Notes under the pieces: generated by a model | Told to the model about the DNA's origin: nothing | Database searches by the model: none | What the model saw: the letters and a program-made list of their open reading frames with translations, nothing else | Translations under genes and position numbers: made by a program | Origin: CAZSSM01 sp964609385 | Lineage (GTDB): Bacteria; Planctomycetota; Planctomycetia; Isosphaerales; Isosphaeraceae | Length of the DNA stretch: 64,000 bases | Direction of reading: 5' to 3' | Assembly: GCA_964609385.1 (NCBI GenBank) | Contig: CAZSSM010000017.1 | Location: 1 to 64,000 of the forward strand | Shown here: one piece after another, positions 31,383 through 40,677 of the stretch | Position numbering within the stretch: position 1 is the first letter of the stretch | Layout: each line of letters opens with the position of its first letter

Positions 31383-33062
31383 ATGGACGTTCCCGCCCAC
31401 GATCGCCGGTACCTGGTCGACTTCGATCCGCGCGACATGCCGCATCACTTCGCCGATGTCCTCGTACTCGGCGGTGGTGTGGCCGGCCTTCGCGCAGCCC
31501 TGGGGATCTCGGAGCCGCACCGAGTTCTGGTCGTCACCAAGGACGGGATCAACGAGAGCAATACCACGTACGCTCAAGGGGGCATCGCTGGGGTCCTCGA
31601 CCCGGAGGACCGCTTTGAGGACCATGTCGCGGATACCTTGACGGCTGGTCGCGACCTCTGTGATCCCGAGGTGGTTGATCTGGTCGTCCGCGAGGCACCA
31701 CAGCGGATCCGTGAACTGATCGGTTGGGGCACGACTTTCGACATGGTCAATGGTGCCGTCGCGTTGACCCGCGAAGGCGGCCACTCGCACAAGCGGATCG
31801 TCCACGCCATGGGCGACGCGACCGGCCGCGAGATCTCCCGCGCCCTCATCGAGCAAGCGCGGACCCGCGCGAACCTGCGAATCTGGCAGAACTGCTTCAC
31901 CGTCGACCTGCTGACCTTCGACGGCCAGTGTCGCGGCGCGTTGGTCTGGGACCCCAAACGCGGACCGGGCATCGTCTGGGCTCGGGCAACCCTGCTGGCA
32001 ACCGGAGGCGCTGGCCAAGTCTATCGCGAATCGACCAACCCGCCGATCGCCACCGGCGACGGCCACGCCATGGCCTATCGCGCCGGGGCCACCCTCCGCG
32101 ACATGGAGTTCATCCAGTTCCACCCGACGGTGCTCTACATCGCCGGCGCGGCCCGACACCTGATCACCGAGGCAGTTCGGGGCGAAGGCGCCTACCTTCG
32201 CGACCGTCACGGCACCCGGTTCATGCCCGAATACCACGAGTTGGCCGAGTTAGCACCCCGCGACGACGTCTCACGCGCCATCACCGATCGAATGGCCAAG
32301 ACCCAGCACCCCAACGTTTATCTCGACCTCGCTCACCTCAATGCCGACTTTATCCGGAACCGGTTCCCGGGCATCGATCGGGTCTGCCGTTGTTTTGACC
32401 TGGACATCACCCGCGATCCGATCCCAGTCCGCCCCGCCGCCCACTATTTGATTGGTGGGGTCCAGGTCGATACCGACTCGCGGACCAGCGTGCCGGGCCT
32501 CTGGGCCGCAGGAGAGGCGACCTCCTCGGGACTCCACGGGGCCAACCGGCTGGCCTCCAACAGTCTCTTGGAGGGGCTGGTTTTCGGGGCCCGGGCCGCC
32601 GAAGACATGCTGATCCACTTGAACGATCAGCGCGACCAACCCTTCCAGTTCTGGCCGATCCGGCCCACCGCGTCAAGCACACCCAGCCCCGACGCCCCAC
32701 TCGACCTGACCGATATCCGCAACTCGCTGCGATCCCTCATGTGGCGCCAGGTTGGGATCCGTCGCGAGGCCGACAGACTGGCCGAGGCCGCTCGCCAGGT
32801 CGATTTTTGGTGCCGCTATGTCTTCTCTCAGTCCTTCCCAGACCCGACCGGCTGGACCCTGCAGAACATGCTTACCGTAGCCCGTCTGATGATCGCCGGT
32901 GCGGCCGCTCGGACCGAATCGCGCGGCGTCCACTTCCGAACCGACCACCCCAAACCGCGATCCGAACAACTCCGGCACTGGGCCGTTCAACGAACCGAAC
33001 CGGATCCCGATCCGTCCACCACGCCCAAAGGCGTCGCCCATTCAACCGCGTCCCCACGCTAG
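31383..33062 (+). CDS. nadB: L-aspartate oxidase
   Basis: 559 aa from the ATG at 31383; the upstream extension to 31143 is Arg/Pro-rich and not conserved. It oxidises L-aspartate to iminoaspartate, the first step of de novo NAD synthesis in bacteria, with FAD. Features: an FAD-binding VLVLGGGVAGLRAAL, SNTTYAQGGIAGVL, active-site region GGHSHKRIVHAMGDATG, ATGGAGQVYRESTNPP, FIQFHPTVLY, and HYLIGGVQVD plus GLHGANRLASNSLLEGLVFG near the C-terminal FAD region. It belongs to the succinate dehydrogenase/fumarate reductase flavoprotein family. NadB is favoured over SdhA by length and by the SNTTYAQGG and RLASNSLLEGL motifs. It lies about 245 bp after the low-complexity protein gene. nadA and nadC are not in the window. 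Confidence 0.93.
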   Translation: MDVPAHDRRYLVDFDPRDMPHHFADVLVLGGGVAGLRAALGISEPHRVLVVTKDGINESNTTYAQGGIAGVLDPEDRFEDHVADTLTAGRDLCDPEVVDLVVREAPQRIRELIGWGTTFDMVNGAVALTREGGHSHKRIVHAMGDATGREISRALIEQARTRANLRIWQNCFTVDLLTFDGQCRGALVWDPKRGPGIVWARATLLATGGAGQVYRESTNPPIATGDGHAMAYRAGATLRDMEFIQFHPTVLYIAGAARHLITEAVRGEGAYLRDRHGTRFMPEYHELAELAPRDDVSRAITDRMAKTQHPNVYLDLAHLNADFIRNRFPGIDRVCRCFDLDITRDPIPVRPAAHYLIGGVQVDTDSRTSVPGLWAAGEATSSGLHGANRLASNSLLEGLVFGARAAEDMLIHLNDQRDQPFQFWPIRPTASSTPSPDAPLDLTDIRNSLRSLMWRQVGIRREADRLAEAARQVDFWCRYVFSQSFPDPTGWTLQNMLTVARLMIAGAAARTESRGVHFRTDHPKPRSEQLRHWAVQRTEPDPDPSTTPKGVAHSTASPR

Positions 33063-33404
33063 GAACCGTCTGGTCTGGGATTTCCCGGGACCCCCCAACC
33101 CCGCAGTTCGGGTTCTCGATCGGCTTCATCCACCAGCAAAGATCCGATTCGGTCGTCTCAGGGCCATGCGAACCTGTGCGAAACGCCGTTGTCAATGAGC
33201 GGTCTCTTGGGTAGACCATCGCCACTCGGCTCGTCGGGACCGTCAGAGGATCTCAACGGAATCGAGGACAGCGAATCGGAAAGACTAGTGAACCGCTCGT
33301 GAATTTGCCGATAATACCATCGACACCGGTGAGTCGGTCGAAGCCACGGTGATGCTCCCAGGGACGGGGGCGATACACGCGCCGTCAGAGGAGGAGGAAG
33401 CGTG
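33063..33404. other. Intergenic region upstream of lpxA
   Basis: 342 bp between nadB and lpxA. No gene is visible. A GATAAT near 33310 could be a -10 element for lpxA, but without a convincing -35. The last 15 bases hold the strong GAGGAGGAAG ribosome-binding site. Confidence 0.4.
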
Positions 33405-34247
33405 ATGTCGATGACGATGGCGAGCGCTGAGCGGATCCATCAAACCGCCGTGATCGGCCCAGAGGTCGAACTCGCCCCCGACGTTGAAGTCGGACCGTAC
33501 GCGATCCTAGAGGGTTCGGTTCGGGTCGGCTCAGGATGCCGGATCGAAGGGCACGTTTGCCTCTCCGGCCCGCTCGAGATGGGTCGCGACAACTTCGTTG
33601 GTCACGGCGCTGTACTGGGCAAAGCGCCTCAGTCCAGGCACTACCACGGCGAACCGACTCTACTCCGGATCGGTGACCACAATACGATTCGCGAGTTCGT
33701 CACCATCCACCGCGGGACTGTCGATGGCGGCGGTGAGACAGTGCTTGGTGACCACAACATGGTGATGGTTAACTCCCATATTGGCCATGACGTTCGTTTG
33801 GGCGATCACTGCACTTTGGTCAATAACACCCTTCTAGCCGGACACTGCGAACTGCACGATAGCTGCATTCTCTCAGGCCACTCGGCGATCCAGCAGCGGG
33901 TCCGCATCGGCCGACTCGCCATGTTGGGAGGCAACAGCACCTCGACCAAAGACATCCCGCCCTACGTACTCCAACAAGGACACAACTGCGTCAGCGGGCT
34001 CAATCTGGTCGGCATGCGTCGCGCAGGGTTCGCGCCCGAGGCGATCAACGCCATGCGGATTGCCTTCAAGATCTTCTACAAAGACGTGCTGGCCACCAAA
34101 GAGGCCCTGGAGCGGATCGAGTCCGAGTTCCCCGGCATCCCCGAGATCGACGAGTTCGTCGCCTTCATCCGATCCTCCAAACTCGGTGTCAACGCCGCCC
34201 GCGACACCCTTCGAACCAATTGGCACGACACCCTCGACGAGGATTGA
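33405..34247 (+). CDS. lpxA: Acyl-ACP--UDP-N-acetylglucosamine O-acyltransferase
   Basis: 280 aa. GTG 33402, ATG 33405 and ATG 33411 are all possible; 33405 has the best spacing to GGAGG. The N-terminal two thirds are left-handed beta-helix hexapeptide repeats (IHQTAVIGPEVELAPDVEVG, PYAILEGSVRVGSGC). The catalytic His lies in NSHIGHDVRLGDHC, followed by LVNNTLLAGHCELHDSCI. The C-terminal helical part has GLNLVGMRRAGF, typical of LpxA. The enzyme starts lipid A synthesis by acylating UDP-GlcNAc on the 3-OH, in the cytoplasm. It implies a lipopolysaccharide-type outer membrane. Neighbouring lpx or fab genes are absent, so it is not in the usual cluster. Confidence 0.93.
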   Translation: MSMTMASAERIHQTAVIGPEVELAPDVEVGPYAILEGSVRVGSGCRIEGHVCLSGPLEMGRDNFVGHGAVLGKAPQSRHYHGEPTLLRIGDHNTIREFVTIHRGTVDGGGETVLGDHNMVMVNSHIGHDVRLGDHCTLVNNTLLAGHCELHDSCILSGHSAIQQRVRIGRLAMLGGNSTSTKDIPPYVLQQGHNCVSGLNLVGMRRAGFAPEAINAMRIAFKIFYKDVLATKEALERIESEFPGIPEIDEFVAFIRSSKLGVNAARDTLRTNWHDTLDED

Positions 34248-34330
34248 TACACCAGCAAACCTCCGAGGCGTAGTCTTGTCTTACCCCATCGAGCAGATCG
34301 TTTTCATCGTACTTCCAAACGACCTCGATA

Positions 34331-34365
34331 ATGCCTGGACAGGACATTTCGTCCCGTCTAGGCAT
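34331..34365. terminator. Long stable hairpin between convergent genes
   Basis: A 15-bp stem (ATGCCTGGACAGGAC against GTCCCGTCTAGGCAT, with one mismatch and one G-U) around the loop ATTTC. It lies about 85 bp after the lpxA stop and 70 bp before the end of the opposing FAD oxidoreductase gene. There is no U-tract right after it, so it may be a factor-dependent terminator or RNA-end-protecting hairpin serving both genes. Confidence 0.5.
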
Positions 34366-34435
34366 ACATCACAATATATTACATGAAGTCCACTAATATC
34401 GTTTAAAGACTCACCAATCCATCCTTGCGATACCG

Positions 34436-36166
34436 TCAGAGCGGATGGGTCTTTCCCTCAGGCCATGTGAGTTCGACGCCCTGATCTCGGAGCCGGCCCT
34501 GGAACTGCTCGAGGAATTTCGTTGAGCGGAGGACAGAGCAGGGAGGCTGATCGACCTCCAGGCAGAACGCAGCCAAAGCGCCGGCCGCCTCGCCGATCGA
34601 CCATTCGACTGGGTGCAAGCGGTAGCAACCGTTGGTCACGTGAGTGGTTCCAATATTCTTGCAAGCCGGGATCAGATTCTCGACCCGGATCGGCACAAGA
34701 GCACCCAGCGGGATCTGAAACGGCAACGAACTGAAGTCGATGTAGTTGTCGCCGCCGGTGCTGGGATGCAGATCGATCCGATAGGCGCCGACGCCGATGC
34801 TGTCGGGAAACAGCTCGGAGCTGACGGAGGCATCGGGGCCGAGCCCTAGGATCATCCTCCGCGCGTCGAGCCCGACATGCCACTCGGTGACGGTGAACTC
34901 GGCACGGATCCGTCGCGACTCCCGGACGTAGACCTCCTTGGCCAAGCCGTCGTGGGTCCCAACTAGGTCGGGGCGAAGTCGGAGTTCCGGCCAACCCGTC
35001 CCGCCGTCCTCTCGAGGCGCTTCGGTCTGCAACCAATAGAGCATCGAGAGGCTGAGCTGCTTGGCCTGCGCGATGTGTTTGTTGGCCGTTTGCTGGTCGA
35101 CACCGACCAACGGACCCAGCCAGTAATCGTTCTGCGGCCAATTGATCAACGAGATTCCACCAGCATATGTGCCCGGTTCGAACTTGAGCGGATCGATGAT
35201 CCGTCGATAGCGCCAGAATCCCTCTCCGGGCGAGCGGGGATCGAAGCTCGCTGTCCTTGGCCTCAGCGTTGGCGGATGGCTGTAGGTCCAACTCAACAGG
35301 GGGCCCGGCCAGGCCGGCTCGAGCGCTGGTTGGTAGTTCCTCCAGAAGTCATAGCCTTCAGGACGATCGATCACATGGGACTCGCCGGGACGGAACTCAA
35401 CGGCGAAGCAGGCCGTCAACGCCTGCTGGTTGAGCGCGTCGGCCTGGTCGGCGGCGTGCGGCTCGTTTGTCTCGTCGCGACCCTCCGCACCCACAACGTG
35501 CTCGACCCCGGCCATCGGCAAGAGATCGCCCAGTTCGGTCGCGTCCAGGATATACGGGGCCCGTAGTGTTCGACGCGTTCCTGTCCGCGCTTCACGGACC
35601 ACCAACGCCAAGACTCGATCGCCTTGGACCTCTACCTCAATCGGTTCGTGCTCCTCCAGCAGGCTCAAGCGACCACTAGAGAGATGCGGTGCCATAAGAC
35701 TGCGAAGCGCCGCCAACGCGGCACGGGGCTCGTGGCAAAGTCTCGAGACCGAACCATTGCCCGGATTCAAAGTGGAATCGGCTCGGGCTTCCTGGCTCAG
35801 TCGATAGAACCGGCGATAATGCTCGCGAATCGTTCGGCGGAGTCGACGGTAGGAACGATTGGTCCCGAACTGTTCGATCCAGGGATGTTCATCCGGAGGA
35901 ACAGCTTGCGTGGTCAATTGACCACCAATCCAGTCATAAGCTGCGACGAGCACAACGTGACGGTCGGCGCGCAATGCCGCCAAAGCGGCCGCACAGCCAC
36001 CCAAGCTCGCCCCCGCGACCACCACATCGGCGGCGATCTCATCGGGACCGAGGTGGCCGTCCGCGGCCAGCCTAGATCCCCGCACCACGCTCCCCACCCC
36101 ATGGGGCAACGACATTGACCCTATCCACGGTGCCAATCCCGTTCCAAGAAAGACACGTCGTCGCAT
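34436..36166 (-). CDS. Tat-type exported FAD-dependent oxidoreductase
   Basis: 576 aa from the ATG at 36166, with GGAGGG eight bases before it. The N-terminus MRRRVFLGTGLAPWIGSMSL is Tat-like. The FAD-binding region is ADVVVAGASLGGCAAALAAL, followed by VVLVAAYDWIGGQLTTQAVP, the layout of the FAD_oxidored family (PF12831). Later motifs: YILDATELGDLLPMAG, RRIIDPLKFEP, and a C-terminal IPACKNIGTTHVTNGCYRLHP. Related planctomycete proteins are often annotated as xanthan lyase-like or FAD-dependent oxidoreductases of unknown substrate. It is probably exported folded with FAD and acts outside the cytoplasm. No partner gene is adjacent. Confidence 0.88.
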   Translation of the reverse strand: MRRRVFLGTGLAPWIGSMSLPHGVGSVVRGSRLAADGHLGPDEIAADVVVAGASLGGCAAALAALRADRHVVLVAAYDWIGGQLTTQAVPPDEHPWIEQFGTNRSYRRLRRTIREHYRRFYRLSQEARADSTLNPGNGSVSRLCHEPRAALAALRSLMAPHLSSGRLSLLEEHEPIEVEVQGDRVLALVVREARTGTRRTLRAPYILDATELGDLLPMAGVEHVVGAEGRDETNEPHAADQADALNQQALTACFAVEFRPGESHVIDRPEGYDFWRNYQPALEPAWPGPLLSWTYSHPPTLRPRTASFDPRSPGEGFWRYRRIIDPLKFEPGTYAGGISLINWPQNDYWLGPLVGVDQQTANKHIAQAKQLSLSMLYWLQTEAPREDGGTGWPELRLRPDLVGTHDGLAKEVYVRESRRIRAEFTVTEWHVGLDARRMILGLGPDASVSSELFPDSIGVGAYRIDLHPSTGGDNYIDFSSLPFQIPLGALVPIRVENLIPACKNIGTTHVTNGCYRLHPVEWSIGEAAGALAAFCLEVDQPPCSVLRSTKFLEQFQGRLRDQGVELTWPEGKTHPL

Positions 36167-36689
36167 AGCGCAACCCTCCATTCATCTCGAGGTCTTTTCG
36201 GCACCCTGACCTCGTTCGCAGTTCCAGATCTGAACAATAACCCAGCCGCAACGCACGAACCATCACCACACTCAGCGCATCGATCCGTAACCGAACAATC
36301 ACTCTGAGCCCCTCCTTGACGATTCCGTCCAACTCACCACTTTCGTCAGACGTCGATCGCGAAATCGAAGTAAAGTCGGATCGAAAAGTAGCCCCCTGAT
36401 CTTGTACAATAGCTGTCGCGCCTGGTACGTTATTAGGCGCAAGCCGTGCAATCTCTGACTCGGGGTATTCGTTCGGGACGGCTCGCCTCCCTTTGGGTCG
36501 ACTCGTTGGGAATCGATCACGGACGAACGATTGATTGATCCAAGGTCGGCACTCAGAATTCGCTCACAGATCGCACAGATCGCAAAGTCATTGTGGACCG
36601 GCCGGACCACGCTGGTTCGAGCCACAGACGGGGGGTCTTCAGTGCGGAAGGCCACGTGACCCACACCCACAGAGATGAAGGAGTCTCGC
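36167..36689. other. Intergenic region between divergent oxidoreductase and kinase genes
   Basis: 523 bp with no convincing gene; the minus-strand frame 36299-36787 overlaps the kinase start and has no motifs. It must contain two outward promoters. I do not see any clear sigma-70 pair. An AAGGAG precedes the kinase ATG. Confidence 0.45.
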
Positions 36690-37715
36690 ATGGATGATCG
36701 GCTTCCAAGCAGTGCGTCCCTCGCGCTACTTACCGATTTGGAGCGGACCAGCCGTACGCCTCGCCTCGCTGGCTCGACACGAACCACACGATCACGCCCT
36801 TTCAGTCGGCCACCCCAACGTCGCCTGCTGACCCCTGTCCAAGAAGGTTGGTCCGATCAGTCGAACGCTGAAACCTCGGAGCCATGCGGCGAGCGGCTCG
36901 ACGACAACGACCCCGAGAATCGCGCCTACGCCCCGCGAACCCCTTCGGAATTGATTGGGGAATCGCTTCACGTCCTCATCCATAAAAGCCGGAACATCCT
37001 TCAACGTGGTCAATCGAGCCTCGAGTTGCTCCGCTTCGAGTTAGGCCCAGCGTCGAGGTCCCGCGAGGTCGACGACCTCCTCAGTCGTCTCAACGCCGCG
37101 CACGATGACTGGATCTCTCTGATCGACCAACTCCGCGACTTCCTCGAGCCGATCGAAGCTCGTCCGATCTCCTGTCGACCCGTCGCACTGTTCTTGGCGA
37201 CCTGGGAGGATTTGTTCCATGGTCACGCCGACCGGATCCATGTGACGCCCCGAGAGGCCGCATCCTGGTCCTGTTGGGCCGATCCCGAACTCCTTGAGCA
37301 ATGCTTCACACAGATCCTGATCAATGCCGCTGAGGCGGTCGATGATCTGCCATGCGTCGATCTGGAGGTCTACGGCGCTGATGACAACGGCAACGAGACC
37401 AGCGGGCCAAACATGTCCTGGATCGAACTGACCATCCGCGATCACGGACCCGGCCCGACCGCCGATCTCGACCTTCAAATCGCCGATCCCTCACGGCTCT
37501 GCGAACCGTTCGTCACAACCAAACGCTCCCGTCTCGGGGTCGGCCTGACTATCGCTCGGCGCGTCCTGGAATCGTTCGGAGGATCGCTTACGATCCGATA
37601 TGCCAGCCACGCTGAGTCGGCCGATTCGAACTCTCATGCTTCGCCTGATTCACGTTTCCCGACCGATCGTTCCGGACTCGAACTGACCCTTCGTTTACCA
37701 CGGAGTCCTCGATGA
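36690..37715 (+). CDS. Soluble sensor histidine kinase
   Basis: 341 aa from the ATG at 36690, with AAGGAG seven bases upstream. There are no membrane segments. Residues 1-90 are Arg/Thr/Pro-rich and probably unstructured. The phospho-acceptor region is likely LHVLIHKSRNILQRGQSSLE, with a HisKA-like dimerisation helix pair. The HATPase domain has N-box ILINAAEAVDD, G1 IRDHGPGPT, F-box EPFVTTKRS and G2 GVGLTIARRVLESFGGSL. The gene ends in an ATGA overlap with the ANTAR response regulator, its presumed partner. It has no PAS, GAF or periplasmic sensor, so it is presumably fed by a cytoplasmic signal or another protein. Confidence 0.88.
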   Translation: MDDRLPSSASLALLTDLERTSRTPRLAGSTRTTRSRPFSRPPQRRLLTPVQEGWSDQSNAETSEPCGERLDDNDPENRAYAPRTPSELIGESLHVLIHKSRNILQRGQSSLELLRFELGPASRSREVDDLLSRLNAAHDDWISLIDQLRDFLEPIEARPISCRPVALFLATWEDLFHGHADRIHVTPREAASWSCWADPELLEQCFTQILINAAEAVDDLPCVDLEVYGADDNGNETSGPNMSWIELTIRDHGPGPTADLDLQIADPSRLCEPFVTTKRSRLGVGLTIARRVLESFGGSLTIRYASHAESADSNSHASPDSRFPTDRSGLELTLRLPRSPR

Positions 37716-38299
37716 ACACGACGCTCCGCATCGCCGTGGCGGATGACGAACCCGTGATGATCGAGTTCTACCGCAAGATCCTCCATCACATGGGACACGA
37801 GGTCATCTCCGAGTCCAACTCGGGTGCCGACCTGATCAAGGCCTGCCTGGATGAGCGGCCCGACCTGGTCATCACTGACATTCAGATGCCTGTCGACGGC
37901 CTGGAGGCCACCCGCGAGATCCACGCCGTCTCCACCGTTCCGGTCATCTTGGTGACCGCCTACTCGAGCCGAAAGTTGATCGAGCAAGCCAAACGCGTGA
38001 ACGTCTTGGCCTATCTTATCAAGCCGATCACGCGCGGACACCTGGAAGCGGCCATTGAGGTCGCCATGTCTTGGTACGAAACGGCCGAGCAATACCGCCG
38101 GGCTTTAGAAGATCGCAAGTACATCGATCGCGCCAAAGGAATCCTCATGCATCGATACCAATGGCCCGAAGCTCAGGCGTTCCAGCAACTCCGTAAGCGT
38201 AGCCAAGACCTGGGAATCCCCATGGTTGAACTTGCTCAGTCGATTATCCGCGCTGATGACCTCTTCTCAGAGATCGCCACGACCGGCGCGACCGGCTGA
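37712..38299 (+). CDS. ANTAR-domain response regulator
   Basis: 195 aa. The receiver domain covers residues 5-125: acidic pocket AVADDEPV, phospho-acceptor D56 in LVITDIQMPVDGLEAT, conserved VTAYSS and the KPI lysine (YLIKPITRG). A coiled helix leads to the ANTAR domain (about 135-190; LEDRKYIDRAKGILMHRYQW, then AQAFQQLRKRSQDLG). ANTAR domains bind paired RNA hairpins and prevent transcription termination. The gene overlaps the histidine kinase by 4 bp, so this is probably a two-component antitermination system. The target RNA is unknown; the next gene downstream, the RTX protein, is one candidate. Confidence 0.93.
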   Translation: MNTTLRIAVADDEPVMIEFYRKILHHMGHEVISESNSGADLIKACLDERPDLVITDIQMPVDGLEATREIHAVSTVPVILVTAYSSRKLIEQAKRVNVLAYLIKPITRGHLEAAIEVAMSWYETAEQYRRALEDRKYIDRAKGILMHRYQWPEAQAFQQLRKRSQDLGIPMVELAQSIIRADDLFSEIATTGATG

Positions 38300-38659
38300 T
38301 CGAAAAGGGGCTACGATCACTCACAACTGTCGGGGATCCGGACGATGCAATGGAGCGGAGTCCGACAGTCGTGAACATGATAGGCGATGGGCTCGTTTCA
38401 CAGAGGACGAACCGAAGTCGCCTCAAAAAGACTAAACGCAAATTCGGTTCGGGAGACGACACCTGAATTACGTTGGGTCGAAACTTCTTCCGAATCCTCG
38501 AGAGACGTTTGGATTGGACTTCCACAAGAACCTCGCCTGTTTATAATTCAGCCGCCTAGTGGCACGGAAGCCGACGCGGTCCCATAGCGCGGAAATCAAA
38601 GCGCGGAATGCGTCGGACTTGGTTCGACCCGACTTCGACGATGCATCCGGGAGGATCCG
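38300..38659. other. Intergenic region upstream of the 630-aa RTX protein gene
   Basis: 360 bp without a gene. It contains a TATAAT at 38542-38547 and a GGGAGG ribosome-binding site before the ATG at 38660. If the ANTAR protein acts locally, its paired-hairpin target might be here, but I could not identify one by eye. Confidence 0.45.
38542..38547 (+). promoter_or_regulatory. Possible -10 box (TATAAT) for the 630-aa RTX protein gene
   Basis: An exact TATAAT 113 bp before the ATG. The -35 at usual spacing is weak. Confidence 0.35.
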
Positions 38660-40552
38660 ATGCACTCACAACGACGCACTTCTCATGCGCCTGTTACTGC
38701 CCACCGCTCGATCCGCCGACGCGCCCTAATCGCCCCCGAGGTCCTTGAGCACCGGACGCTGCTCGATGCCGGCGCTGCTTACATGATCGACGGCACCTTG
38801 TTCATCGAGGGAACCACCGGCAACGACTCAGTCACACTTATTGCGACGGCCCCAGAAGATGGCTGGATTCAAGTCGACTTTGGATCCGATGGCACCATCG
38901 AGGACCAGTTCAGCCTACCAACTCCGCCCCCTGGGGTCGACCAAACCGACTACTCCATGATCGACATCGACCTGGGTGACGGCGACGACGCGTTGACGAT
39001 CGAGTACACCCGCTCGACCCGAAGTGATTCAGGGGTCTTCGACGCCAAGGTGGATCTGGGTGACGGCGATGACACCGTTAGCGCCGGCGAGGCCTCGATC
39101 ACCGTCGACGGCGGTGCTGGTGATGACTCCATTCAGGGTTCTACCGCCGCCGACTCCCTCATGGGGGGCGCTGGCGACGACACGATTCAAGCCGAAGGCG
39201 GGCGAGATTTCATCAATGCCGGCCAAGGCAATGACGTTGTTCGTGGCGGTGACGACGCCGACCAAATCTTCGGTGGCGAGGACGACGATTTCCTCTGGGG
39301 ACAGGGCGGCGACGACACCATCTATGGGCAGCGTGGCGATGATACCCTCGACGGGTCACTACAAAACGACATGCTCATCGGTAACGCCGGTGACGACCTG
39401 ATCATCGGCTGGTTTGGCGATGACGAAATCGAAGGCGGCGCTGGCTCCGACTCCATCGAAGGGGGATCCGGTCGCGATTCGATAGCCGGCGGCGAAGGCG
39501 ACGACACCCTTCGCGGCGGTGAGGATGACGACCTGCTCTTCGGTTTCGGGGATGACGATGAACTCTACGGCGACAACGGAGACGACACCCTTCGCGGTGG
39601 ACTGGGGGATGATTTCCTTTGGGGTGGCCACGACGAAGACCTGATCGCTGGTGCTCAAGGCGATGACACGCTCGATGGTTCCGTCGGGGATGACACCCTT
39701 CGCGGTCAAGAAGGCGACGATCTGCTGATCGGCTGGGCCGGCAACGACATGATCGCTGGTGATCTTGGCCACGACATGATCGAGGGCAATGGCGGCAACG
39801 ATACGATCACCGGAGACGACGGCGACGATACCGTCCACGCCGGAACGGGCGCTGATATCGTCGAAGGTAACGCAGGCAATGACAACCTTCTGGGTCAGGA
39901 CGGCTCCGATACCATCGATGCCGGGGACGGCGACGACACCGTGGAAGGCAACCAGGGTCCGGACGTCATCGACGGCGGCGTTGGTGACGACGACCTGAGC
40001 GGTGGCCGAGGACCGGATACGATCGACGCCGGGGCCGGACACGATACCGTCATGGGTAATGAGGGCTTCGACTCGGTCGTGGGCGGTCCTGGCAACGATG
40101 AGATCGCCGGAGGCAACCAGCGCGACACGCTCCGAGGTGGTGGCGGCGACGACGTCATCGAAGGGGGACGCGGGAGCGATGAGATCTACGGCGGCCAGGG
40201 CGACGACAACCTCTTCGGTGGTCTCGACAAGAACACGATCGTGGGGGGACCTGGCGCGGACGTCTACCACATCTTCGGTGACGTTAACGCCAACGCCCAC
40301 AGCCGCGAACGCGTCGACGTCATGCTCCGCCAAGATCGTCGCGATGACGCCCAGGTGGTTGCTATCGACCTGATCACCACCGATGTCGACGACGAGCTGA
40401 TGCTCATGGCTCTGGCCGGTCAGGACACTGTCGACGCCATTGGCCTGATTGACATTGGTGGCATCCTCGATGGGGGTGACGACGAGGACGATCTGAACCT
40501 GATTGGTGCGGCCAGCACCGAGGACTTCGACGTCATCAATTTCGAGGTCTGA
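38660..40552 (+). CDS. LEPR-XLL protein with RTX calcium-binding repeats
   Basis: 630 aa. The N-terminus is basic and carries the motif LEHRTLLDAGAAY, a variant of the planctomycete LEPR-XLL export-associated motif. After about 110 residues of beta-rich sequence (EGTTGNDSVTLIAT) come roughly 40 RTX nonapeptides of the GGxGxDxLx type (DSLMGGAGDDTIQAEGGRD, LRGGEDDDLLFGFGDDDELY). These fold as calcium-filled parallel beta-rolls. The last 90 residues are acidic and end with LIGAASTEDFDVINFEV, resembling the end of the giant 3545-aa protein in this window. It is probably surface-bound or released, and calcium-dependent. A strong terminator follows. No enzymatic domain is visible. Confidence 0.92.
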   Translation: MHSQRRTSHAPVTAHRSIRRRALIAPEVLEHRTLLDAGAAYMIDGTLFIEGTTGNDSVTLIATAPEDGWIQVDFGSDGTIEDQFSLPTPPPGVDQTDYSMIDIDLGDGDDALTIEYTRSTRSDSGVFDAKVDLGDGDDTVSAGEASITVDGGAGDDSIQGSTAADSLMGGAGDDTIQAEGGRDFINAGQGNDVVRGGDDADQIFGGEDDDFLWGQGGDDTIYGQRGDDTLDGSLQNDMLIGNAGDDLIIGWFGDDEIEGGAGSDSIEGGSGRDSIAGGEGDDTLRGGEDDDLLFGFGDDDELYGDNGDDTLRGGLGDDFLWGGHDEDLIAGAQGDDTLDGSVGDDTLRGQEGDDLLIGWAGNDMIAGDLGHDMIEGNGGNDTITGDDGDDTVHAGTGADIVEGNAGNDNLLGQDGSDTIDAGDGDDTVEGNQGPDVIDGGVGDDDLSGGRGPDTIDAGAGHDTVMGNEGFDSVVGGPGNDEIAGGNQRDTLRGGGGDDVIEGGRGSDEIYGGQGDDNLFGGLDKNTIVGGPGADVYHIFGDVNANAHSRERVDVMLRQDRRDDAQVVAIDLITTDVDDELMLMALAGQDTVDAIGLIDIGGILDGGDDEDDLNLIGAASTEDFDVINFEV

Positions 40553-40627
40553 TTGGGACCGAAATGATTTCAAGTGCGTTACAAGCAACTTATTTTTGGT
40601 CGTGACAGCTACACTTATCGTCACTCC

Positions 40628-40661
40628 GAGGGCTCGCCTGATGGCGAGCCCTCGATTTTTT
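40628..40661 (+). terminator. Rho-independent terminator of the 630-aa RTX gene
   Basis: A perfect 11-bp stem (GAGGGCTCGCC with GGCGAGCCCTC) around TGAT, followed by GATTTTTT. It lies 75 bp after the stop. Confidence 0.92.
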
Positions 40662-40677
40662 CCAGTCCGGTTTCTGC

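Noticed and set aside
30690..32237. Minus-strand ORF of 515 aa.
   Set aside because: Antisense to nadB and to the C-terminus of the 1767-aa protein; no recognisable domain.
39100..40260. Regular short DNA repeats that could suggest CRISPR or satellite DNA.
   Set aside because: They are RTX nonapeptide coding repeats in frame, with no constant repeat-spacer structure.
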